Source: Torreya grandis
Taxonomy: Eukaryota > Streptophyta > Pinopsida > Cupressales > Taxaceae
Assembly (NCBI GenBank): GCA_037957365.1
Contig: JARHVA010004808.1
Coordinates: 62,001-126,000 of the forward strand
Reading direction: 5' to 3'
DNA length: 64,000 nucleotides
The number at the start of each line of letters is the position of its first letter. Position 1 is the stretch's first letter. Made by a program: the position numbers and the translations under genes. Shown in pieces: positions 35,365 to 46,545 of the stretch. The notes beneath the pieces were generated by a model. That model saw only the letters and a list, made by a program, of their open reading frames with translations. It did no database searches and was not told the origin of the DNA.

Positions 35365-35545
35365 CGACAGACTCTGCAGGCTTAAATCTATAGACTTTAC
35401 ATGCTTAAATCTATGGACTCTACAGGCTTAAATCTATGAACTCTACACGCTTGAATCTATGGACTCTGCACGCTTGAATCTACGAACTCTGCAGGCCAAG
35501 TTCAACAAACTTCACAGGTTGATTTCTACAGACTCTACAGGAAAG
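35365..35545. repeat. 24-bp tandem repeats in the solo LTR
   Basis: Units such as GACTCTACAGGCTTAAATCT repeat about seven times. They correspond in inverse orientation to 13700-13955. Confidence 0.75.
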
Positions 35546-35579
35546 AAGTAAGCTCTCCACACTTGGGCGATTTCAAAGT

Positions 35580-36110
35580 TGGTTCAATGACAAGGCTCAA
35601 CCAAAAGAGTTCATCGACAAGCTTCTAAGCAAGGATTGAACCATTGAACTGTTGAACCTTGAACCATTTTGGTTCAACGGGTTCAATAGGTTCAAACGTT
35701 TAACATCAACAACGAGAGTTCAACTGCTTCAAGGTTCAAGGTTCAACAGGTTCAAAGGCTTCTACAGACAGGTTCAATCAAAAGAACAAGTTTCAGACAC
35801 TTGAATCATTGAATTGTTGAACCATTGAACCACTTTGGTTCAAAGGTTTAATAGGTTCAATGACCAAATGGTTCAACGCATTTAGTTTAAAAATATCAAA
35901 AGGACTTAGCCAAATAAAAAGAATGAACCAATTCAACCGATGAACCATTGAACCACTTTGGTTCAAAGGTTCAATGGGTTCAAGGTTCAAAGTTCAATGG
36001 GTTCAACGAGGCTTATTTCAAAGAATCTTGGTTCAAGTGGTCAAAGGGAATAAATCATTGAACCGTTGAACCAAAGTTGGTTCAATTGGTAGGTTCAAGG
36101 GGTTGCCCCA
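35580..36110. repeat. GGTTCAA/TTGAACC cluster in the solo LTR
   Basis: Runs such as TTGAACCATTTTGGTTCAA recur, each a near-perfect palindrome. They match the cluster at 14440-14830. Confidence 0.7.
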
Positions 36111-37829
36111 AATCCAAAGGATCAAATAGCCCTTACGGAGGGCAGTGAGCAAAAACCCGACAGAACTTAGTGGATGTTGCCATGTGTCACAATTTGAGAT
36201 TCATATAAAATTGACTAAGGCAAATTTCCAAGGGACAAACAACCCTTGTGGAGGACACTCAAAAGCTGAAATGAACCGTTGTAAAAAACTTGAAAGGCTA
36301 ATTTGGAGCTCAAACAACCCTTGTGGAAGGCAGAAAGGGGGAAAATGGACCAATTCAAAGGCCAAAAGAGCAAAGGGATTTCCTTTGGAAAAGTTCCCCG
36401 AACAAAAGTAACAAAGAGATAATTCCTTTAGGAAAATTATCTGAAAGAATTCCTTCAAACTTTTTTCCTCCGAAAGAAAGAATTTTCGAAGGCCAAAGAC
36501 AAAGCAGTTGAAACAATTCTTGCAGACTTTTTGTCTGTGAGAAAATGTCCACGGAAAAAGTCCGTGGGAAAGCTCTGAAGGACTCTGAAGACAAAAGGCC
36601 ACCGAAGGACCCCGAAGAGAAGGTGCCCTTACGGGGGACTCTCAGCTGCCAAATTAAAGGACACTTCCCCAAAGCTGAAGGGTCACCTTCCCTTCAGGAG
36701 AATGCAAAACAAGAAATCTGAAGGAAGCAAGTAGCAAAAAAGGCCGAATCAAGAGAAATCTGAAGAAAGTCCAAGGGGTGACGTGCCCGAAGACGTCAAA
36801 GTCAAAAATAGTGAACTAGCCGTTAGAAATTCAAACGTAGTGATGGGTGTGCGAACGTCAATTTCAAGGTTCATAAAATAGCCGTTGATTTTGAAAAGCC
36901 TTAAAAAAGAGCCAAATAACTTAGTAACCCACCAAAAATAGACTCGAATGCATTCAAAGGCTTTAAGGCCAAGGCGAAAAGGAAGAACCGTTGAAAGGAG
37001 CGTAAAGAGCAGGAATGACCAGAAACATTTGCACATCAGATATGTTTCTAGAAGTAGACCACCAGGTGGATATTGAAAGATGCAAACTTTCAATAGTGTG
37101 ACCCATTTCTCTACATTGAAGAAAGTAAATGGGTAAATGCCCCTAAATTCCAGCATGTCTTCTTAACAAAATTCAATGCAACATGATGTGTTACTATTCC
37201 CAAGTCTTTCTTGAAGAGGCTATATAAGGGACTCTCTTGTTATTATGGAGGGGACTCTCTAATTATCAGAAACAAAACTTTGCCCAGATTGAAAGGCATT
37301 ACTGAGACTTTGAGCTCATATTGTTGATCATATTTTGTTATTGGAATAAGAAAGCAAGTGACTTTTCAGACTTTGTGCTATGATATCTTTATTGTTGGGG
37401 AAATTGTTCTTATGTCTTTTTCCTTAATATATTTTCTATTCTTTTAATTCAACAAGAAGAATTAGTGAAAGTAGTCAGGAAGGTGTCCTAAAGTCAACTG
37501 TGGAGAGACTTTATGCCCCCATAATTGCCTTTAGTGTGTTTTCTTTTTGTTTCTGTGTAAAGGACCTTGGGATGACTTTGTGTCCTCATTGTCCTTCGTA
37601 TCTCACTCTTGGGCAATTGAGGTGGAGACTTTGTGATACATCTCAATTTATTGGTTACTATGTCTTTGGTTACATTTTGCAATTACTAGCAAGAAGATTC
37701 TTGTGGTTTGCTGAATAGTACTTTTGAAAAAAGACGAGTTCTTTTTGTCATTATCCCTAAGATTTCTCCTTTGATCCAAATGCATCATCTCTGAAAAAAG
37801 AGAGATGGATGGTTTATCCTAACCTTGAG

Positions 37830-37832
<3 letters not shown>

Positions 37833-37908
<76 letters not shown>
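37833..37908. repeat. (TA)n microsatellite
   Basis: An uninterrupted TA run of about 76 bases inside the solo LTR. The inverted relative has only a short AT-rich stretch at the matching place (12330-12345), so the run expanded here or contracted there. Confidence 0.95.
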
Positions 37909-37911
<3 letters not shown>

Positions 37912-38056
37912 AACCTCCCCTTGATGAGAGGAGAGATTAGTCCCCTTTTGGTGTGGTGAACCTACACATTTGGACGACCAATCTTCCTACTTTAGCTGAT
38001 CAGACCTATTTTGTTTATCAGTACACTAGTCGAGAAAATAATCAACCGACAATGTT

Positions 38057-39990
38057 CATTGGAAATGAGATGGTTTGTACAAAATAAAAATTGATCGCAA
38101 GGTTTAAGTCATAGCTTGAAACTTATCCAATTTTATAGCCCCTTGATAATATGGTCATAACAAAGGACACACTTTCAAATATTCTGCTATAACAAAGAAG
38201 ACTCCAACACTACGAAGAGATCTAGACATGTGAGCTCGAAGATACCGATATGAAAATCTTCAAGAATTCCATTTGATCAATGAAAGATAAAAATGAGAAA
38301 TTACTCATTTCACCTTCTATATTTATGAAAAAAAATTCAATTTAAATAGGACCCATCAATACTATGGTGTATTTATATGGGATTCTTTGGGTACTTTCTC
38401 ATGCCATAAACATGTGAAATGTGTGGGTTGACTCCTAAAGATGATTTGAATTTGAAAATTTGATCATTGTTTGACATGCAGATGGGTCTATCATAGTTAG
38501 ATGTCTACGGAATTCCATAATCACTCAAGTCTTTTTGACTTGTTTGAGAGACACGAATACTGATATGACGATCTCTAAATAGTATGAGTATGATAATAAA
38601 TATGTTATGTATAGACTAGGGAATTCTTGTAGGTGACTGATAGTAAATTGGGAAGGCCAAACCCATAGAAAGCATGCAAATAAAATAAAAGAGTGTAGAA
38701 GAGTCATATGTGTACGCACAAGTCATGTAAGGTGAAGGTAAATCAAGATTGACATTTACAAGTATCATTTAACATATTTTAGTGTCTATAATAAGCATCA
38801 TAAAATCACAGGATAATGAAAAATTAAAGATCTTGCTTAATATAGGATTGCCATGTACATGACATAGAATCAATCGAAGAGCAATATGTAATAATAATTT
38901 ATAAATATTTCTCATGTAATTTCCATTGTAAAGCACCCATCGCAAGTATTAAACCTAAGATATCTTCAAAAGGCACCTTTATATTCTTAAGGGGTCATTC
39001 AGTGGTTGAATGTTACCATTGATGGTAACTATAAATGCATTATTCCTCACGAGTGGGGATGATGAAAGTATAGAATCCAACAAAGACAAAACATTTATTT
39101 CATTAATTTAGGCCATACTGATGATAACGAAATGAACCCATAAAGGTATAAGGTTAAAATGATTGAATAAACCTTATGATCAAAATGTGAAAATAACCCA
39201 ACCCTAATGAAGATAGGTTTTTGTAGAAACTTTAGGTTAAATATGTAAAAGCATTGATGTTCACCATTTATATTTACACTAATTTTAGTTTTATATAAAA
39301 TAAGGAACAAACTAATTGTAATTAAATAGACTTAAGCATTCATGAATGAAAATACATAATTCAGATCTATTTAACAAGGTAAGAGAAACAAATCTAGCTA
39401 CCATAATGAAACTAGAATAAATAATGTTAATAACTAGAAGATAAGGAATAATCATGCCAATTTGTTAATCTAAAAATTTGATACTTTAGACTAACTGTAC
39501 TAACTATATGCAACCTACAACTGAAATATAAAATTTATTTTATGCTTCTGAACATATCCATGTATTATATGGGTACATCATGTCTAGACTTGATCATGAC
39601 AATCTTGTCAAAGCTATGTCTATATCTCCGTGACAACACAAAAGGCCTCAAATGAGCAACCCTCTATTCATTAAGACATTACAACTAATAGAAATACAAA
39701 AGTATGCACAAAATAGGTTTTCCCTCAAATTATATGCAAAGAGGGAGAAAAACCCCTAATTACATGGGGGCATAAGATCATCAAATTGGGAACTATTCAA
39801 ACATAAAATTAAACCCTAAGACTAATATCGGGGCCATGGGCTTAGGGACAAAAGAACCCATAAATGTAACGCTAGTAAAATGTGTGTTCAGAATGCTAGG
39901 ATATAGTTTATGAGGGCTTTTCCAAGCTGACTCGGCTTGTCATTTTTAATGATTATTTTGTTTTCTCCAAATACTGATCAATGCTTTTTT
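38057..39990. other. Low-feature region
   Basis: AT-rich, with no repeat shared with the rest of the window and no gene recognised. It may be low-copy intergenic or intronic DNA next to the candidate exon at 40002. Confidence 0.4.
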
Positions 39991-40001
39991 CGCAATTTCA
40001 G

Positions 40002-40153
40002 AGATGAATAGGCAAGGTGCGCAGGCACTAAGCTATAGGAATGGACCGGCAGCTGGCGGAAGTGGACTATATGATGAATCCTTCTACGAATGCCTTGAAA
40101 TATTGAAAAGTGCTTCCAAAGATTGGCCTATTGTTGCTGATGCATATGTGTGA
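40002..40153 (+). other. Candidate exon, unknown protein
   Basis: A pyrimidine-rich tract and CAG (39982-40001) fit a splice acceptor. After it an ATG at 40004 opens a 49-codon frame (MNRQGAQALSYRNGPAAGGS, later LYDESFYECLEILKS and ASKDWPIVADAYV) ending TGA at 40151. GC content is clearly higher than in the surroundings. A GT lies at the end (40148) and could be a donor. I do not recognise the protein and found no sure partner exon. It could be a single exon of a gene with long introns, as in conifers, or a captured fragment. Confidence 0.35.
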
Positions 40154-42024
40154 TATTCTCTTCCCATATTCAAAGCCAAATATATTTCCAAAGTTTAGCT
40201 TGAAACATGATACATGTCTGAGTATGTAACTGGATATGCCTAATATACCAAATATAAAATCATTAGCATATTCATGAATACTAAGCTAAGCTGTTACTTG
40301 GGTTGAATCTGGTTTTTTTAATGTACAAGGGATCTTGCATTCTCTGTTTCATGTCTTTAGACTTTAACTGTAAGGGAACTTACAGCGTATGTTTTACTTT
40401 AATTATTAGCTCTATAGTTTTACCGTTGTTACTCATGCTGAATCTTACTGTTACTGTATAAAACCTGTACTAAGGATTTTGGAGAAGGGATCTTACTTTC
40501 TGTGTTTTATGTCTTTAAATGTAAGGGATCTCATATCCTATGTTTTTCTTTAATTGTAGCTCTATCACTGGATCCTAGTTTGCAGACAATAATAGTTCCT
40601 ATAGCGTTATTCATGTGAGGACTGTTTTATAGTGAGTGTGATTGACGTTGTTGTTATGTAAAATCCCTTTGCATATCCTTGTATGCAGGTGTAACATTGT
40701 TGTCATGTATGACAAAATTTTATTTTTGCTTTCATTACTATGGCATTTTGACCCATCAAATTCTAACCTTGGTTATATATGGGAAACAAATTGTTATGGT
40801 ATATCACTAGGCTGTTGTATCTTATTTTTGGATTGTTAAAATTGGAATAAAGTGACTTATACAATTGTTATATAACCAAAATATGAGAAGTGACTTAGTG
40901 TTGTCCACTGTTTATAGAAGTTCAAAATCTCCTTAGAGACCAACTAGTGCTACTCATGCTCTCCTTACATTCAATGCTTTCTGAACAAAAATACTGTCTA
41001 CAATGTATAATCCAAATATATGGTTTGAAGGATTGAGAAATTATGTATAATTCCACAACAGGTAATTTTTAGTCCTTGACTAATGCAATATGATGGGACC
41101 AATTCCAAAAGTGCAGTACCAATTCCTTGGAGTACATTAAGACTTATACATTTGGTCACTTATACTTAGATTATGCATCTAACCGTAATAAGTTAACGAA
41201 GCTCTTCCAGGAGAATTTGAAAATTCATTAAGACAATGTGGAACAATTTAAAAACCTTGCTTCCATGACCCAAAAAATCAAAAACTACTTAGCAACATTT
41301 CCATATTCTTTTATGTATTAATTTTATCAAATGTGCATTTCCTTTTTGAGCTACAGCAACATTGAATTTGGTAGCCTTAGCCTGGAGCTGGTTGTCAAAT
41401 TCTGAAGACAGGAGCAGAACCACAAACATTGTTGGGATTGTGTAAGTTTTCCTTTCCCCAATTACTCATGGTGGATAGGTGGTCCGCCACCTTATCAGTG
41501 GATCTAGTGTTGTGAACAAAAGCTAATGAAGTAATTTTTTTTAAAGGCCGTTGCCTCCCCAACCAGAGAATCCAATCTCCACTTATTCGCTTTGCCTCTG
41601 GTCATCACATTTACAATAATTTCAGCATCTCCCTCAATTTACAACTTGTGTTCCCTTTCTACTTGCTTCCTTGATTCCTTTTGCGAGTGCAGACCACATT
41701 GTTTGAATTTGTCCATAAAAAAACTAAAGAACATCATGTTTACTTTTTAATCTTGGACAATTCCCATCCCAGATAGATTGCCTTTAGAAGCGTAACATTG
41801 TTTGTTGGACTACCAAACATACATTTGATTCTACCACACATATTTAGAACCTCTGTTGCAATCTGTTTTGGAGTCCTTCCGCATGGTCCTTGCCTCCCAA
41901 TCCAGTTAAGTCAACTTGCGACTTAAACCAGGGTCAACAAGCCTCCCAATCATTCTCCTAGGCGTGTTTCAAATTTTTAACTTGTTTTAAAACACATTGG
42001 GATGTGGTTTTGATCATAGCAGAT
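40154..42024. other. Intergenic or intronic DNA
   Basis: No repeat pair or clear gene. Near 41355-41452 an acceptor-like CTACAG and a donor-like GTAAGT enclose a short frame (LNLVALAWSWLSNSEDRS), which could be another exon, but nothing confirms it. Confidence 0.35.
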
Positions 42025-42730
42025 CTCTATGCCTCCATTTTGAAACTAAATAATATTATTATTAAAATAAAAAGTATTTTTAAATACTTAAAATAAAGTA
42101 ATAATAGACTAAATTGCTTTTTATTTAAGTTGGGACCTTTTTAAGGGTCATGGACTTATTTAGCCCTTAATGATTTTAAAAGCAAATTATCCTTATGATC
42201 CACTAACTCCTTCTTCATAACTAAAAGGTGGATATATAAAGGGGATTTGTATTTCATTTGAGGGCATGTCTAATTTTGATAACCAATCTCTTGAAGTCTA
42301 AACACGAGCAGCTGGGCTTGTACTTGGAGGACGAAAACGCTTTAAGGGAGCTGAATTGAGGACGAAAACCCAAAATTTAGACCTAGGGTAGCATCATTTA
42401 GGAGTTGCATTGAGCAGAATCGAGTATGAAGGGTGTTTTCAACACCAAGAAGGCACTTGCAGATAAGCAAACCATTTGGAGGGATGGAGCGTGAGTTCAA
42501 AGGGCTGTTTAAGGGCAACAAAGTCTCTCCAAAGGCAGTGAATACACTTCTAAGGGCAGCGAACAGCTGGGAAGGATCAACGACTCATCTTGGGGTCTTG
42601 GGGTCTTTTAGGGATATTAGGTTAACAAGAAATTATTCTATCAAACCAAAATTCAGAAAAATTCATATTTGTTGATTGGTTTGATAGAATAATTTCTCGT
42701 TAACCTAATATCCCTAAAAGGGACATTACA
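42025..42730 (+). repeat. 5' LTR of element D, with foldback
   Basis: It matches 46546-47428, except that about 200 bases of the partner (47123-47330) are replaced by an inverted copy of the LTR's own last segment. The result is a 43-bp inverted repeat (42605-42647 against 42678-42720) with one mismatch and a 30-base loop. Confidence 0.82.
42605..42720. repeat. 43-bp inverted repeat (hairpin)
   Basis: The left arm begins CTTTTAGGGATATTAGG and the right arm ends CCTAATATCCCTAAAAG. Only one position in 43 is unpaired, and the loop is 42648-42677. The 3' LTR carries only the right arm. Confidence 0.95.
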
Positions 42731-42731
42731 G

Positions 42732-42744
42732 TGGTATTAGAGCC
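42732..42744 (+). other. Primer-binding site of element D
   Basis: TGGTATTAGAGCC, one change from the initiator tRNA-Met complement, one base after the LTR end ACATTACA. Confidence 0.8.
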
Positions 42745-42778
42745 AATTTCTTGGCTAGCTGTGGGAAACAAGGGTTAC

Positions 42779-43904
42779 ATGTCAATCAGTGACATGGACA
42801 TGGCTAGGCTTGAAAGGTTAGCTCGGCCACAAGAACAAATGAGAGAAGTGATGGGGGAATTTCTTCATATAATGAAGGACATAAAAGGACATAAAGAGTA
42901 GGGTTTTGTAAGCAACACCGTGGGTGTGGGTATGGAATCCATTCCTAAGCCTAGGGCTATTCCAAAAGAAGCCACTTTAGAAAAAAGAGAAGGAACAGCC
43001 TTCATACAAAGCTAAATTGTTGGCATCATATGGTGAGTATATGACTTATCCACCTCTTTTTCGAAAGGAGATGAGCTTTAATGGATATGTCACTTGAAAA
43101 AGAGGCAAAGAAGGTTCCAACAAAGGGCGGAACAACGTTGGAGAGTGGAACAAAGAGATAGGGAAGGTCACCTTGCCTACTTTTGATGGGGTTACAAGTA
43201 ATTCAGCTAGGGCTTGGATCAATAAAGTGGATACATAGTTTTCATTACATAAATTGAAGGAGAAGGATGCCTTGTCATTAATTATTTTACATTTAGAGGG
43301 AGCTGCCCATGACCGGAGGCACCAAGGGTTGATAACCCTAGGACACAACACCATCAAGACCTATGAAGAATTCCGAAATAAATTCATTAATAAATTTGAA
43401 AAAATAGGACTGGACTTGCATATTTGTGATTTGGCCCACTTGAAACAAGGAGAATCTATGGGAAATTACATTGAGGAGTTTCAAAGTATATCCAGCTTGG
43501 TTAAAGATGTTTCAAAGAATAGACTTACAACATGGTCCATTGAAGGACTATCCCCATCTCTCAAGGGTTTGGTGAAGGCCTTTAACCCCCCTTCATTACC
43601 AATGGCCATCAAAAGAGCTCTAGATTGTGAAATCGCAGCCCCTTTTGTGCAAAATCTGCCCTCCTTAAAGTCTAAAAACAATGATGAAGTTCTTAGGGAA
43701 CATGAGGGAGAAAGGAAGGCAAGGCAGCTTGGTGAGTTGATCCAAAAAGTGACCAAATCAGACCTCAATGTACAGGAAAAAAAGAGGCTTCCAGCAAGAG
43801 GAAAAACATCCAAGGAGATTGCAAATGAGTTCGAAAACCTTCCTACACAAAAGAATGAATTTCCAGCCAAGAAGAGGGCCAGTGGAAGGGCTGCAAAACC
43901 ATGA
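42779..43904 (+). pseudogene. gag of element D, frameshifted
   Basis: The first ATG after the binding site (42779) opens MSISDMDMARLERLARPQEQ, ending at a stop near 42899. The gag core resumes near 43165 with LPTFDGVTSNSARAWINKVD, a stop, and FSLHKLKEKDALSLIILHLE. An open frame then runs 43254-43904: WSIEGLSPSLKGLV and NYIEEFQSISSLVKDV fit the later gag helices. The end is basic (KKRASGRAAK). No zinc knuckle was seen. At least two stops and a frameshift separate the pieces. The end overlaps the next frame (43768-44883) and a single-base change near 43860-43880 could once have joined them. Confidence 0.72.
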
Positions 43905-44883
43905 CAACAGTACAGAAAGGTCTGAAACAGTCCTCAAAGTAGTAGAGCAAGATGAGGATTTGCAGGAGCAACCAAAAGAGCTACAAGTTGAAGGCAAGGA
44001 GGTGGTTGAATCAAGAGAAGTAAGCTCTACATATACCATGGAAGACGAATCAAGTGGGGCAGCCACTTGTAATGAGAAACAGGTCATGAGTAAGAAAAAT
44101 ATGCCAAACCAAGGAAAAGAAAATTGTATACTTATGTCAAGGACACAAGCAAGGTGTGATGAGTGGATAAAGAGGGCAAAGCAAGCAAAGATGATAGCCT
44201 TCCAAGCTAGGCAACACCTAAGGAAGTTTAAGGAGAAAGACGAGTTCTTTAAACACATACATAATCATGCCAAAGATAAAAGGAAATCAATATTGCACAT
44301 TGATGAAGGGAAATTGGTGAACAAGGTCCACACCCCAAGGGCTAATGATGACTATCAGCGTGCTGTAATTTTTGGAACAGTAGATAAAGGTAAGCCATGT
44401 AATTATTTTTATGGCAAGTCATTAGTGCACAACCTTCCTACTATGCTCCTTCATCACTTTAGAGGATATGAGGATCATGCCACGGGTGAGGACAAAGTGA
44501 AGGGCATGCTAAAAAACATGCAAACACATCACGAAATTGGTAAGCATCACCATTCATCTAATACATTTCATATGCTACATGTAATCATTGTGTGTAGAAT
44601 AAAAATGCAAGAGGAAGGTATCCAACCAATGGCAAGGCTTGAGGTATGTATTGTTGTTGGTAAATCAACTACGAAAATTACAATTCAGTTTTTAGGTGAA
44701 AGGATGCATTACATAAGAAACAATGCATTGTCCTATGATAGTGTGGTAAAAGCTTGCTATGTGGGATCACACGATTCAAGTTATGCAAAGTGTGCATTGT
44801 TTTTTGGAGGGAAAAGGCAAGAAATTAAGGGATTTTATAGTCCTACAGTCCTTGTCTCTAGTGTTTTAAGTGGATGCGCCTAG
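43768..44883 (+). CDS. Unrecognised 371-codon ORF in element D
   Basis: The frame is uninterrupted for 371 codons in AT-rich DNA, so it was under coding constraint until recently. The first 45 codons overlap gag in another frame and are probably not native. The N-terminal half is acidic and polar (KVVEQDEDLQEQPKELQVEG), then basic with a helix-like run (RCDEWIKRAKQAKMIAFQAR). The second half has KGKPCNYFYGKSLVHNLPTM and RMHYIRNNALSYDSVVKACY. I see no protease, polymerase, integrase, envelope signal peptide or clear membrane span. It ends TAG, and the same frame stays open for about 36 more codons. It could be a gag extension or captured host sequence. Confidence 0.5.
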   Translation: MYRKKRGFQQEEKHPRRLQMSSKTFLHKRMNFQPRRGPVEGLQNHDNSTERSETVLKVVEQDEDLQEQPKELQVEGKEVVESREVSSTYTMEDESSGAATCNEKQVMSKKNMPNQGKENCILMSRTQARCDEWIKRAKQAKMIAFQARQHLRKFKEKDEFFKHIHNHAKDKRKSILHIDEGKLVNKVHTPRANDDYQRAVIFGTVDKGKPCNYFYGKSLVHNLPTMLLHHFRGYEDHATGEDKVKGMLKNMQTHHEIGKHHHSSNTFHMLHVIIVCRIKMQEEGIQPMARLEVCIVVGKSTTKITIQFLGERMHYIRNNALSYDSVVKACYVGSHDSSYAKCALFFGGKRQEIKGFYSPTVLVSSVLSGCA

Positions 44884-44981
44884 GGAAAAACTTGGCTAGA
44901 CATGAGAACAGTAAGAGATGACAAATGCTATGACCCATGGGTCATTGCAAGAGCTGTTGGTAATCATTTGACGACTATTTT

Positions 44982-46172
44982 TTGCATTTCCGGCTTATCT
45001 CATTCATGATTTTTGGTGTGCATGTTATGCATGGGTCTCAAGGAGGTGAACGTCACACTCTTCAACATGTGTTCAAAAATACATATGAATTCCAAGCCAC
45101 CATAGGGGAAAGAAAAAAGGAAAGGGGAAGTTGCTACATTCATATTGGAAGCAACAAGAAAATACCTCTTGGTTTTCAAGTAAGAAAGAATTGCAAGGGA
45201 GGACCAAGGCAACAAGGAAGGATGTACCCTATGATCTTAGAGATTGACAACTGGATCAAAAGGGTGTCATTAAACACCAATGTTTGTCCTAACTTGTTTG
45301 TTTTATGCGTAGGTTTATTATGGAGATCCCTTGCAAAGGGCAATGCAAGGAATAAGATGGCTTCCATATATGGGCAACCAATTGGAAGGGATGATATGGA
45401 GGACATGGAAGAAGATTTAAGGTCCATCATAGATTGGGCAAAGACTCAAATCATGAGCAACAGTTGGAAAGGTAAATTGGTTAAGAAAATTTTGTCTTTT
45501 TCCTTTTCGAAAAATTCAAAAAATTGTTGGCAACAATCTTGGCCATTGACCCCCCAAAAAGGGTTCATTGTTTGTACATAGCAGCCAACTAAGAGCCCTG
45601 AAATTGTTGTTGGAAGGCATGGAAATTTTGCTTCTGAAAATTTCGAGTTGAGCAATCTATTACAGCCACCCATCATGCATAAGAAATTTGATTTTGGAAC
45701 CATTCTGACACTTACACCAAAGGAAAATATTGCTTGGCGTAATTCTGATTTTGTGCAATCAGAAAAATTAGATTTTTTGCCTCTACTATAGCCCCCTGAC
45801 AAGAACAACATGACTGATTTAATTGCTTACTATCAGTTGTTCTTAAGTTCGGAAAATGACATCTTTGGAGACCACGTTTTGCACAAGAATTGGGTAAAAT
45901 TTGTGAGTATGAAACAACAGTGTACCTTACTTCTTTTTGAACATTCCTTTGATGTTTACATGGTCACATACTTACATAGCAGTCATGAGAAGGGGCAGCC
46001 TTGGATAAAACATACTTTGCATATGATGGGGACCATTCATAGTGGATTGCATATGGTGATGAGTTGCTTCAGAGGGATGTTGCACCTGATAATTCTTTTG
46101 GCTATTTCTTTGCACATTTGGGAATCTTCCTCAAAGCATAGAGGAATGAGTAAGGTGAGTTGTGACTACTAA
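44982..46172 (+). pseudogene. Second unrecognised reading frame in element D, two TAG stops
   Basis: One frame runs from 44982 to 46172, interrupted only by TAG at 45579 and at 45788. Segments read YPMILEIDNWIKRVSLNTNV, DDMEDMEEDLRSIIDWAKTQ, LTLTPKENIAWRNSDFVQS and NMTDLIAYYQLFLSSENDI. It begins where the previous frame ends, one register away, so the two were probably one protein of about 750 residues separated by a frameshift near 44980. Composition is ordinary for a folded protein. No family is recognised. Confidence 0.45.
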
Positions 46173-46251
46173 GGTGAGTTGTGACTACAACCTTACTAGT
46201 ATGCATTGATTGAGGTGGGTTCAAGTGGACCTCTACAAATAGGACAGCGGT

Positions 46252-46458
46252 TTGACATCTTCTAGAGGCCATGATTGGATTGATAGGATGGTAGATTTCA
46301 TCATGCCCAACTCGATATTGAGTGAATTAGAAGCACGGGAGCATAGAGAGCCACTGGATGGTTATGTGGACTTGGACAGCATGGAACATCGTTCAATACG
46401 CAAGTACAACAAGGTACAAGTTCAGTTTGGGGCTTCCTTTTCCATGGAAAGAAGTTAA
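46252..46458 (+). pseudogene. Short ORF before the 3' LTR of element D
   Basis: A 68-codon frame (MTSSRGHDWIDRMVDFIMPN, ending VQFGASFSMERS) lies about 90 bases before the 3' LTR. It may be the C-terminal end of the preceding unknown protein in another register. A 20-base tandem word (AAGGTGAGTTGTGACTAC) sits at 46153-46190 between them. Confidence 0.3.
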
Positions 46459-46545
46459 AATTAGACATTGCATATTAAGGTATGTTGGGACACCTCCATG
46501 AATATTGTAATTGCTTGAGGACAAACAATTTTGGGCGGGGACGAT

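Larger units (their letters stand above)
35228..38051 (+). mobile_element. Solo LTR (2.8 kb), plus orientation
   Basis: It starts TGTTGTCCCC and ends CCGACA with a perfect duplication ATGTT at 35223-35227 and 38052-38056. It is the inverted relative of 12169-15046. Its first 40 bases form a hairpin (TGTTGTCCCC against GGGACAACA). It contains 24-bp tandem units (35365-35545), GGTTCAA/TTGAACC clusters (35580-36110) and an AT microsatellite (37833-37908). No internal region or second LTR lies nearby. Open frames at 36145-37156 are in LTR DNA without family resemblance. Confidence 0.88.

Noticed and set aside
36145..37156. Several frames of 88-135 codons on both strands
   Set aside because: They are within the solo LTR 35228-38051 and have no counterpart resembling a protein family.
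42605..42720. Hairpin as a microRNA gene
   Set aside because: It is explained by an inverted copy of the LTR end; without small-RNA data a microRNA call is unsupported, so it is listed only as a foldback.
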